From: Parvularcula sp039818345
GTDB lineage: Bacteria > Pseudomonadota > Alphaproteobacteria > Caulobacterales > Parvularculaceae
Assembly: GCA_039818345.1 (NCBI GenBank)
Contig: JBCBUC010000011.1
Coordinates: 1 to 64,000, forward strand
Direction of reading: 5' to 3'
Length of the DNA: 64,000 nt
The stretch's first letter is position 1, and the number at the start of each line of letters is the position of its first letter. Shown here piece by piece: positions 17,637 to 25,436 of this stretch. A program made the translations under genes and the position numbers. Below the pieces are notes generated by a model. The model was not told where the DNA came from and searched no databases. It saw only the letters and a list, made by a program, of their open reading frames with translations.

Positions 17637-17743
17637 TTAGAGCGTTTTCAGCCAAAGTGGAGCCGGTTTGGCGGTTCGAAAACGCGATAAATCAAAGACC
17701 TAGAGCGTTTTCAGTGGCTCCAAGATCACTGAAATTGCTCTAG
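17637..17743. repeat. CTAG-ended bipartite palindromic repeat, copy 1
   Basis: About 107 bases filling the gap between convergent genes. Part A begins TTAGAGCGTTTTC and ends GAAAACGC, with a core reading AGTGGAGCCGGTT. Part B (17700-17743) is a long hairpin from CTAGAGC to GCTCTAG with inner arms TTTCAGTG/CACTGAAA. The terminal CTAG contains the stop codon of the TonB receptor gene (17740-17742). A second copy is at 52256-52351. It probably also works as a two-way terminator. From memory, similar AGAGCRTTTTC repeats are scattered in alphaproteobacterial genomes. Confidence 0.75.
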
Positions 17744-19902
17744 TAGCGGTAGGTCAGCGAGAAGCGGAAGTTCCGGCCAGGAAGCGGCGCCACATCTTTG
17801 ATAAAGGAGGTGTGCTGACGTGCCTCGTCATTGGCGAGGTTGAGCGCCGCAATCGAGATGAAGACGTTCTCAGCCATCTCCCAATCCGCATACACATTAA
17901 CGAGCGTGTAGCTATCGGTTGGCAACTCGAACGACGCGGTGTCGTCAGCCTCGGCCGAATACTCGACCTCGGTCCGAAGAGCGAAATCAAGATAGTCGGC
18001 CTCAACACCGAAAATCACGCCGAGCGGCGGGATCCGCGGAAGCTGGTCGCTGCCTGTGGAATCAGCTTCGGATAGCTTGGCATCAACATAATCGACAACC
18101 AAGTCAGAAGTCAGATCAACACCCCAGAATTGACCAAGTTCAGCGCCGGCTTCAATTTCAAAGCCCGTGAAGCTGGCGTCGGCGGCAGTAAACTGACTAC
18201 CGACCAGTTCACCGAATTCCTCCAACTCCTCTTCATCGTCCTCGCCACGTGACAACAGAATATCAGCGCCAGTTATGCCGAGATCACGAAGATAGATGAA
18301 GTCTTGATAATCCGTGTAGAAACCGGTGACCGACAAATAGCCGCGATCTGTCCGGAAACGCAAACCGCCCTCAACACCGATTGCTGTCTCAGTGTCGAGC
18401 TCAGTGTCACCAATTTCGAACGTGTTGGTGGCGAGGTGTGGACCATCGGCAAAGAGTTCTGTTGCTGTTGGTGCACGTTCGGTCCGGAAGACGTTACCGA
18501 TAACTTTCACCGTATCGGTCAGGTCGTAAGCTGCGCCAAGCGAAGCCGAGAACCCATCGAAATCACGATCGATGTTGTCGACCGTGTCGGTAAGCTCGGT
18601 CCGCTCGTAGCGGATCGCACCCTCGACAAGCGCTGCACCAAAGGTGAACTCTTGGAACGAGAAGAAACCGTACTGATCCGTATCGACTGGATCCACAAAG
18701 GCTTCTTCGCCAATCACCGAGAAGTCGCTTGAGCGATATTGGAAACCTGAGGCGCCGCGCCAGTTACCGCGTTGGGCCTGTTGTGCCTCGACACGGATCT
18801 CATAGCCCTCATTATCATAAACGGTACCTGGCTCACCCGGACCCTCGAACTCCGTATGCTCATAATCAGCATAACCGGCAAAAAGATCGATCCGTGAAAT
18901 GATGTCAGTATCAAGGTTGAGGCTCGCATTCACGTCAACGCGGGTTTGCTCTTGGTCGATGAAAACACCGCCCTCTTCCTCTTCACCGTGTTCGTCTTCG
19001 TGATCCTCATCCTCGTGCTCTTCGTCCTCATGTTCTTCTTCACCGTGACCATGACCATGGCCACCGGGAAGACCGTATTCGGTCTCGAACTGTTGGACGG
19101 AGAAGCCAAAGAAGCCCTTCTCACCAATAAACGAGAGACCACCGGAATAGCTCTCGGTCTCAACGAAGGAGTTCTCGAGGGTGACGCTGTCGACATCTGG
19201 TGCCAGCTCTTCGCCCTCTTCACGACGCAAAACATTCGACTCAGGATCAGCCGGAACGTCATAATCGTCCGCATCCCGATAGGCACCTGCACCGGAAGCC
19301 ACAACGCTCACACCGCCGAACTCACCGATCAGGACATTGGCGCCACCGGCAAACTCATAAGCATTGTCGACGGTGCTGACGCTACCGCGTGCCGCTGCGT
19401 TGACACCCTTTTCCGGAACAGTGCTTGGGATACGCCCGTCCGTCACGTTCACAACGCCGCCATTCGCGGCACTCCCGTAACGAAGAAGACCCGACCCGCG
19501 GATCACTTCGATCCGTTCAGCCAGCACTGGCTCAATCGGCGTTGGGTGGTCAGGGCTGGCCGCAGCCGCATCGATCGAACCAATACCATTGGTCAGAGTC
19601 CGGATGCGCTCGCCATCAAGACCGCGGATGATCGGACGGCTAGCGCCTGCACCAAAGAAGGTGCTGCTGAGACCGGGCTCACGGCGCAATGTTTCGCCGA
19701 GCGTGGCCTGCGCCTGGCGACGCAGCTCTTCGCCTTCGATGACCGAGACAGCACTGAGGGCAGCTTCAGCGGGCCGCTCGAGAGGAGACGCGGAAACAAC
19801 GATGGTGTCAGGGTCGGTGGCTGGTGAGGCAGCCGCCGCCGCAAGCGCGCCGGTCGGTGCAATAGCAGCGGCGCTGCTTAAAAGAAAAAGACGGATAGAC
19901 AT
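17740..19902 (-). CDS. TonB-dependent receptor, probable zinc type (ZnuD-like)
   Basis: A 720-residue outer-membrane transporter: signal peptide (about 1-24), TonB box DTIVVSASPLE, plug domain with RPIIRGLDGERIRTLTNGIGSIDAAAASPDH, and a beta-barrel ending FRFSLTYRY (terminal aromatic). Around residues 278-312 an extracellular loop holds a run rich in His, Asp and Glu (GHGHGHGEEEHEDEE and onwards), the hallmark of zinc-uptake receptors of the ZnuD type. The plug pattern also matches that family. A small His-rich exported protein is encoded 77 bases upstream on the same strand. Regulation by Zur is expected but I see no clear Zur box. Confidence 0.88.
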   Translation of the reverse strand: MSIRLFLLSSAAAIAPTGALAAAAASPATDPDTIVVSASPLERPAEAALSAVSVIEGEELRRQAQATLGETLRREPGLSSTFFGAGASRPIIRGLDGERIRTLTNGIGSIDAAAASPDHPTPIEPVLAERIEVIRGSGLLRYGSAANGGVVNVTDGRIPSTVPEKGVNAAARGSVSTVDNAYEFAGGANVLIGEFGGVSVVASGAGAYRDADDYDVPADPESNVLRREEGEELAPDVDSVTLENSFVETESYSGGLSFIGEKGFFGFSVQQFETEYGLPGGHGHGHGEEEHEDEEHEDEDHEDEHGEEEEGGVFIDQEQTRVDVNASLNLDTDIISRIDLFAGYADYEHTEFEGPGEPGTVYDNEGYEIRVEAQQAQRGNWRGASGFQYRSSDFSVIGEEAFVDPVDTDQYGFFSFQEFTFGAALVEGAIRYERTELTDTVDNIDRDFDGFSASLGAAYDLTDTVKVIGNVFRTERAPTATELFADGPHLATNTFEIGDTELDTETAIGVEGGLRFRTDRGYLSVTGFYTDYQDFIYLRDLGITGADILLSRGEDDEEELEEFGELVGSQFTAADASFTGFEIEAGAELGQFWGVDLTSDLVVDYVDAKLSEADSTGSDQLPRIPPLGVIFGVEADYLDFALRTEVEYSAEADDTASFELPTDSYTLVNVYADWEMAENVFISIAALNLANDEARQHTSFIKDVAPLPGRNFRFSLTYRY

Positions 19903-19979
19903 GATTTTACCTGCAGACTCGCGTCCGGACGCGCCTGGACGCTTGGATGAATAGGCTAAGGAGTGAAGGAGGTTGGCGG

Positions 19980-20273
19980 TTAGGCCGCCGGGGGCGCTCG
20001 GATCGCCTCACCGCTCGGCGACGCCAAGTCTGTCAGATCAAAAAGCGTCGAAATCAGCGCGACGCTTGATGACGATGTCACCGTAATCGGCGGAAGGTCC
20101 GAAGGCACGACCGGGTCGTCGTCGCGGTCCACATAGGCCGCGCAGATACAAATCACCGGTTCGTCGGAATGGCCTTCATGATCGTGGTCATGGTCATGCG
20201 CAGCCGCCAGGGTTGGCAAAACGAGTGCCCAAACCGCCAGCAAGAAAGCCATCGACGTTTGTAAACGCCCCAT
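19980..20273 (-). CDS. Small His-rich exported protein
   Basis: A 97-residue protein with a signal peptide (about residues 1-23, hydrophobic, ending LAAA) and a mature start AHDHDHDHEGH, followed by CICAAY and an Asp-rich DRDDD. These are likely metal ligands. It precedes the ZnuD-like receptor gene by 77 bases on the same strand, so the pair probably forms an operon, and the protein may pass or buffer zinc in the periplasm. It is not a family I can name; DUF2946-like metal proteins are one alternative. ATG 20273 is chosen, with an upstream in-frame GTG at 20288. Confidence 0.65.
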   Translation of the reverse strand: MGRLQTSMAFLLAVWALVLPTLAAAHDHDHDHEGHSDEPVICICAAYVDRDDDPVVPSDLPPITVTSSSSVALISTLFDLTDLASPSGEAIRAPPAA

Positions 20274-20323
20274 TGCGAAAAACCCCACAGTGAGAGCGCT
20301 ATAGCGACTGCTCAGGTGTGAGG

Positions 20324-21871
20324 CTAGGGCTGTGCGAAGAGTTGAAGCACAGTTTGCGGCAACCTGTTGGCAATTTGCAGCGACTGGACAACAAGCTGGT
20401 CCTGCACGCGAAGCGATTCAAGACGCGCCGCCTCCTCGCCAAGGTCCGCCTCAACCAAAGCGGCAACGCCCTGATCAAGCCCATCGGTCAGGTCCTGGAG
20501 ATAATCGCCCTGTCCGGTGAGTGTGCGCTCAAAAAGACCCAAGGCGGCAAAAGCGGTGTTCAGTTTTTGCTGCGCTGCATCCAAAACCTTGAGCGCGCCC
20601 TCGGTGGAGAAACCCGCTTGGTCAACCGGGACAACGGCTTCCAAAAGCTCGATCAATGACGCCGCTTCAACCCGCAGGTCACTTCCGACAAAATAAGCGA
20701 TCTGCCCGACGGGCAGCCAATCGGTGGCAAGGTAAGACGTCAGCTGATCAAATTCTTGCTCGGAAAAAATATCATTATAAACGAGCACCTTATCGATCGA
20801 ACCTTGGAACCGGTTACCGCCAGGACCAGCACCTGTGTCACTGACGTTGACACCGTTAACAATACCACCTTGAGCAACCTGCCCAATGCCAATATTGTCG
20901 CCGTGGTCGTAGAGAATTCCCACACCTTCAGCCCGATCAACCAAGATGCCGTCAATATACGCCTGAAACTCTCCTGTGGCCGTATCATTACCATCCAGCA
21001 CCAGTTGCGCTGTGTACCGAGTATTGGGCTGAATCTCTGTTTGAACCTCCCTGTACGTCCAGGCCGGCGTTCCATCATTGGGTAAGTTGTACCCACCGAA
21101 CGCCAAAAGACCGTCGCGCACGGAGATATTCAGGCCCCGCGCGCCGCCGCCCTCTTCGTAGATGATCTGCTCCGTCGTGACATCAGTACCCGTCTCAAAG
21201 CTGATCACAAAGGTCCGCTCGTCAACCCCCCCGCTGGCGTTTGTGCCGACGTTCACACCCGCCACATCACCAAAGTCTTGCGCCGGAATAAGCCCGGGCG
21301 CGCCGAATAGATCAGTTGAGTCAAGATCGATCAGTGCCCCAGGAAGGGGATCAACCACGGTGTTCACGGCGAGAGGCGCTTCACCCAGTCCAGCCCCACG
21401 AATATTCAACGTCTGGAAGTTGAAGCTACCATCGCTGCGGTCGAGCCCAACGATAATGGATTGATTGCGCCGAGTATCGAGGAAATTGACGCCGTTAAAG
21501 CTGGCCGCCTCAATGATATCGCGCACGACCTCGATCTGACCTTCGATCACACCCTCAAGCTGCTCTGTACCGAACCCAGTTTCGATGGAAACAATACTGC
21601 TTTTGATGTTGAGGATCGCATCATTGATGGCGCCTTCGGCGGAGGTAGCTGTGTTGATCGCGCCGATAGCGTTTTGCAGATTATCGCGCGTGCCTTGGAT
21701 GATGGTGACATCAGCGCGCTGAAGCGAGGCGACGAGGAAGTAAGCTGGATTGTCCGACGCCGTCTTGACCGAAAGCCCGGTGGCAATGCGCGACTGGGCT
21801 TCATCCAGCGCGCTACGCGCACGCTGAAGGTTGCCAAGCGCGGTCTTCGCCGAAGGATTGGTCAACACCAT
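20324..21871 (-). CDS. Flagellin with a central LamG/ConA-like lectin insert
   Basis: A 515-residue flagellin. Residues 1-165 carry the conserved N-terminal D0/D1 coiled coil (NLQRARSALDEAQSRIATGL, VKTASDNPAYFLVASLQ, FNGVNFLD); residues about 430-515 carry the C-terminal counterpart ending with VVQSLQIANRLPQTVLQLF. Between them, residues about 215-395 look like a LamG/concanavalin-type jelly roll: FVISFETGTDVTTEQIIYEEGG, TRYTAQLVLDG, FQAYIDGILV and, most typical, FQGSIDKVLVYNDIFSEQEFDQL. The insert should be exposed on the filament surface. No other flagellar genes are in the window. Start preceded by GGGAG. Confidence 0.9.
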   Translation of the reverse strand: MVLTNPSAKTALGNLQRARSALDEAQSRIATGLSVKTASDNPAYFLVASLQRADVTIIQGTRDNLQNAIGAINTATSAEGAINDAILNIKSSIVSIETGFGTEQLEGVIEGQIEVVRDIIEAASFNGVNFLDTRRNQSIIVGLDRSDGSFNFQTLNIRGAGLGEAPLAVNTVVDPLPGALIDLDSTDLFGAPGLIPAQDFGDVAGVNVGTNASGGVDERTFVISFETGTDVTTEQIIYEEGGGARGLNISVRDGLLAFGGYNLPNDGTPAWTYREVQTEIQPNTRYTAQLVLDGNDTATGEFQAYIDGILVDRAEGVGILYDHGDNIGIGQVAQGGIVNGVNVSDTGAGPGGNRFQGSIDKVLVYNDIFSEQEFDQLTSYLATDWLPVGQIAYFVGSDLRVEAASLIELLEAVVPVDQAGFSTEGALKVLDAAQQKLNTAFAALGLFERTLTGQGDYLQDLTDGLDQGVAALVEADLGEEAARLESLRVQDQLVVQSLQIANRLPQTVLQLFAQP

Positions 21872-22200
21872 TCTTGCACTCCCTTTGTCCGAACCGAGGG
21901 AGCGGCATAACGATCAACAACAACAGTCAGTGTTCCTCACGATTGATGCTGTCACGCCATGTTTTACCCCTTGAGAACAGACACCGCTTCTTCCTACGCA
22001 GAACCAAGCACTGCTCTTCCCAAAGCACAGACAGACCAGGCCACGCTCCCACAACGCCATTTCAGCGAGACTAAAGCCTTGTGGCATCAAGCCTTGCGGG
22101 TGGATTGACAGCACTTGTGGTCGGGAAAGCACGATGAATTAATAACCTCAGTTTAAGACAATGAAGAAGGAAGCTGTTTGGCTTCTTGGGGAGACATGAC
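21872..22200. other. Intergenic region between flagellin and TraB-like genes
   Basis: About 330 bases separating two divergent genes. A TTGACA hexamer lies at 22105-22110 facing the TraB-like gene, without a strong -10 partner. A TGGCAT...TTGC sequence at 22082-22098 resembles a sigma-54 promoter but has the wrong spacing and points away from the flagellin. I see no gene or RNA. Confidence 0.5.
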
Positions 22201-23217
22201 ATGGCGGCGTTTCATCAGGTTGCTCTCTTGTCGCTGTTGGCGACCCTTGCGGCATGCAGCGGCAAGGCTGAGGAAGGAAAAAAAGGCGCCGACGAAGCCG
22301 GCGAAGGGTCAACCGAAGAGGTCGCGTCAAAGCCTAAGCGCATTGGCGGCGATGACCGGCCGCATACCTTGTCTGAAGCGACTGAAGGCCCAAGCCGCGT
22401 CGCGCTCTGGACGGTCGAAGACGACGATACCAAGGTCTATATCCTTGGCACCATTCATCTCATGACAGCCAAAACCGAATGGACCACGCAAGAAATCAAC
22501 ACCGCCTTTGACGAAGCTGATGCTGTCTATTTGGAAGCAGATTTCTTTAGCCAAAGCGCGCAACGCGCCATGGGCGTTATTGTCAGTCAGCATGCAGAAT
22601 ACCCCAACAGCGGGCGTATGAGCAGTGGTCTTGAAAAAGAGCACAAAGAAGAAATCAAATACGACCTTAAAAAGATCCATATCGACTTCTCCGACCTCGA
22701 CGGTTACCGGCCCTGGTTTGCCACGATCCAAACTGAATCGATGGCCGTCGTTGATGCTGGTGGCGACCCCACCTTCGCCGCTGACGTGGTGATCGCAAGT
22801 GATATGACCGCACGCGGAACACCGCTACGCTATCTTGAAACCCCCCTTCACTACCTCAACCAGCGAGCAAAAGCCCCTGACGAGCTTTATAAGCCTTACT
22901 TCTTTGAACTGATCAAAGACCTCAAATATGGCGAAGCTTATTTCGCGGACCTAATGGGCGCCTGGTACCAGGGGGATACGGTGCGTCTGAACCACGTGAT
23001 CAACGGCGTGATGGATCATCACCCTGAACTTAAAGACCTCGTCCTGACCCGATCGAACATCGAGTGGTCACGATCGATTGACCGTCTCCTGACCGATGAG
23101 CCTGGCACCTATGTGGTCGCGATTAGCGCGGACCATGTTGTGGGAGAGGCATCACTGCAAAATCAGCTGGGGCGTCGCGGCTATGAGGTCCTTCGGGTCA
23201 TTCCCACCGAGGGCTAA
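22201..23217 (+). CDS. TraB/GumN family lipoprotein
   Basis: A 338-residue predicted lipoprotein: hydrophobic signal then lipobox LAAC with the acylated Cys near residue 18, then a Glu/Lys-rich linker. The TraB/GumN fold is shown by the opening motif VYILGTIHLM, a second conserved segment with AVYLEADF, and the C-terminal YVVAISADHVVGE. Members are thought to be metal-dependent (Tiki-related) peptidases; the Gly-x-x-His of GTIHL is a ligand candidate. ATG 22201 has GGGGAG 7 bases upstream. Its stop is shared with coaBC on the other strand (CTAA overlap). Confidence 0.82.
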   Translation: MAAFHQVALLSLLATLAACSGKAEEGKKGADEAGEGSTEEVASKPKRIGGDDRPHTLSEATEGPSRVALWTVEDDDTKVYILGTIHLMTAKTEWTTQEINTAFDEADAVYLEADFFSQSAQRAMGVIVSQHAEYPNSGRMSSGLEKEHKEEIKYDLKKIHIDFSDLDGYRPWFATIQTESMAVVDAGGDPTFAADVVIASDMTARGTPLRYLETPLHYLNQRAKAPDELYKPYFFELIKDLKYGEAYFADLMGAWYQGDTVRLNHVINGVMDHHPELKDLVLTRSNIEWSRSIDRLLTDEPGTYVVAISADHVVGEASLQNQLGRRGYEVLRVIPTEG

Positions 23218-24425
23218 AGCGCATCCGCTATCCGGCTAACGAGGCGATCACTGACGGCATCTTTGGGCATTTCAGCCCATGTCTCTTCGCCTTTATCACA
23301 TAGGATTGTCACGGTGTTCGTGTCCCCGCCCATGACCGTGGTGCCCGGCGACACGTCATTGGCAATGATCCAATCGCACCCTTTTCGTAAGCGCTTGGCC
23401 TCGGCGTGGCCGAGAACATCATCCGTCTCCGCCGCAAATCCGATCACGAGGCCTGGCCGTCCTTGGTCGAGGTGGGAGACTGTCGCCAAAATATCTGGAT
23501 TCTCAACGAGATCGATGGCCGTGAGACCACCGCGCTCTTTTTTCACCTTATGCACGGTTTCATGGGCTGGCCGGTAATCAGCCACGGCGGCGCAGGCAAT
23601 AAAAACGTCCGCTGGCAGCGCTTCTTCGCTCGCTGCCATCATCTCGCGGGCCGTGCGCACAGAGATCACCTTGCAACCCGAAGGCTGAGACAACGAGACT
23701 GGTCCTGAAATGATGGTGACGTCGGCGCCCGCCTTGCGGCAGGCCGCGGCAATCGCATAGCCCTGCTTACCGGAAGATCTGTTACCAACAAACCGGACGG
23801 GATCGAGCGGCTCATAGGTCGGCCCGGCGGTAATCACCACATGCTTACCGGACAAAGCCCCCGATGGCGCGGGCAACAGCGCTTCTGCAGCATTGGCGAT
23901 ATCGAGCGGTTCGGACAAACGTCCGGGCCCGAACTCTCCGCATGCCATCGCACCAATGGTCGGCCCCACCACATGCGCGCCGTCGCTGATCAATCGCTCG
24001 ACATTGCGCTGGGTGGCAGGATGCTCCCACATTTTCACGTTCATCGCCGGGGCATAAAGAACAGGTTTATCCGTTGCCAGAAGAATGGTGGAGGCCAGGT
24101 CATTGGCAAGGCCATTCGCTGCTTTCGCCATCAAATCCGCTGTTGCCGGAGCGACCAGCAACAAATCAGCGGACCGGCTGAGTTCAATGTGGCCCATCTC
24201 GAGCTCATCGGTGAGATCGAAAAGGTCCGTGTAGCACCGCTCACCAGTGAGGCCCGAAAGCGCCAAGGGCGTAATAAACTGCGCGCCGCCAGCGGTGAGA
24301 ACAGAAGGCATCGCCACACCGCGACGCCCAAGCTCCCGCGCGAGCTCCAGCGATTTATACGCCGCAATGCCGCCGCCCACGATCAACAGGACACGGCGTG
24401 CTTCAATGATGGGGCTGTCCGTCAC
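23214..24425 (-). CDS. coaBC: Bifunctional phosphopantothenoylcysteine decarboxylase / phosphopantothenate-cysteine ligase
   Basis: Two consecutive steps in coenzyme A synthesis. The 403-residue protein has an N-terminal flavoprotein (CoaC) domain with GGGIAAYKSLEL, the active-site His in MGHIELSR, PAMNVKMWEHPA and the substrate flap with the essential Cys in MACGEFGPGR. The C-terminal CoaB domain has VITAGPTYEPLDPVRFVGNRSSGKQG, AAVADYRP and the Lys motif HKVKK. Full length and intact. Part of the coaBC-ubiB-ubiE neighbourhood, though an outer-membrane-protein gene is inserted. Confidence 0.98.
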   Translation of the reverse strand: MTDSPIIEARRVLLIVGGGIAAYKSLELARELGRRGVAMPSVLTAGGAQFITPLALSGLTGERCYTDLFDLTDELEMGHIELSRSADLLLVAPATADLMAKAANGLANDLASTILLATDKPVLYAPAMNVKMWEHPATQRNVERLISDGAHVVGPTIGAMACGEFGPGRLSEPLDIANAAEALLPAPSGALSGKHVVITAGPTYEPLDPVRFVGNRSSGKQGYAIAAACRKAGADVTIISGPVSLSQPSGCKVISVRTAREMMAASEEALPADVFIACAAVADYRPAHETVHKVKKERGGLTAIDLVENPDILATVSHLDQGRPGLVIGFAAETDDVLGHAEAKRLRKGCDWIIANDVSPGTTVMGGDTNTVTILCDKGEETWAEMPKDAVSDRLVSRIADAL

Positions 24426-24641
24426 CGGGGCGACCTTTCATGCTCAAAGACGTTGGATCACCCCTATAGGGGCTGATCGGGGCAGGAACCAAGGGCCGGT
24501 GCCAGATGCATCGCGGCACGGCTCTTGCGATGCGTCTCCGGGCGGCATGGACCTTTCGGCTCACCATGGCCTAGAGAACTTGTCACAAACGATCGTTTAA
24601 AGGCTGGGTTATAGGGGTCTTTGAGACCAATTGGGGTGAGC

Positions 24642-25436
24642 ATGCATCGGATTGTCCTCGTCGCGACAGCCTTCGCCGCGGCAATTTTCAGCGCCGCAGC
24701 GGCGCAAGCTCCTGGAGAAGGCTATAGCGCCCTCGCCCTTGGCGTCAGCAATATTGCTGACAAGGAAATCACTGGCCGCTTTCAAGCGCCCTTCACCACG
24801 GGCGTCGGCGGGCCAATCCCGGCAGGCAATACCTTTCCGGTCGATACTGTCTTCGAGTTCGACACCGACTATGAGCCCGGCGTCTTCGTCGGTCTCATCT
24901 TGGGCAAAGCGAGCAATTACGGCCCGTTTCGAAGCGAACTCGAGATTAGCTACAGCCGCAACACGGTAAGCGGTCACAACGACGTGTCGATCTTGGGCAT
25001 CGATGTCTCAGTTGATGACCTCGCCTTTCTCACGAGCAGCGACACACTGGATGGTCGCCGTATCGGCCCAACCTTCGCCGATGGGCGTGGTCGGCTGATC
25101 ACCTATTCGGCCATGCTCAATTTTTTCTGGGATATCCCGGTGCCCGCCGAGCAGGTGCGCCCGTTCATCGGGATCGGCGGCGGCGCTTCGATTGTTGACG
25201 TCGATTTTGCACCCGGCGGTCTCGATCTCTTGTCTGACCAGGACAGGGTGCTCGCCTATCAGGGCATGATTGGCGTATCTTATCAGCTGACTGAAAAATA
25301 CACGCTGACCACATCGTTTCGCATTCGGGACACCGCCGAGTCGGAGTTCGCCACCGATCGACGGGTGATCGATTCAGAGCTTAAATTCGATACCAGTCAG
25401 GCCAATCTGGAAATCGGCCTGCGCCGTATGTTCTAG
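24642..25436 (+). CDS. Outer-membrane beta-barrel protein
   Basis: A 264-residue protein with a signal peptide (about 1-22, ending AAA-QA) followed by alternating strands: YSALALGVSNI, PGVFVGLILGKA, FRSELEISYSR, ITYSAMLNFFWDI, VRPFIGIGGGASIVD, MIGVSYQLTEKYTLTTSFRIR, and a last strand QANLEIGLRRMF ending in Phe, the usual outer-membrane insertion signal. This is the OmpA-like/porin-type 8-stranded barrel pattern. Function unknown. ATG 24642 has GGGGTGAG immediately upstream. Its stop overlaps that of ubiB (CTAG). Confidence 0.82.
   Translation: MHRIVLVATAFAAAIFSAAAAQAPGEGYSALALGVSNIADKEITGRFQAPFTTGVGGPIPAGNTFPVDTVFEFDTDYEPGVFVGLILGKASNYGPFRSELEISYSRNTVSGHNDVSILGIDVSVDDLAFLTSSDTLDGRRIGPTFADGRGRLITYSAMLNFFWDIPVPAEQVRPFIGIGGGASIVDVDFAPGGLDLLSDQDRVLAYQGMIGVSYQLTEKYTLTTSFRIRDTAESEFATDRRVIDSELKFDTSQANLEIGLRRMF

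Noticed and set aside
18946..19827. A 293-codon open frame opposite the ZnuD-like receptor
   Set aside because: The opposing receptor has clear plug and barrel motifs. The frame's hydrophobic run is the reverse reading of the His/Glu-rich loop.
22082..22098. Possible sigma-54 promoter near the flagellin gene
   Set aside because: The GG and GC elements are 11 rather than 10 bases apart and the orientation points away from the flagellin gene.
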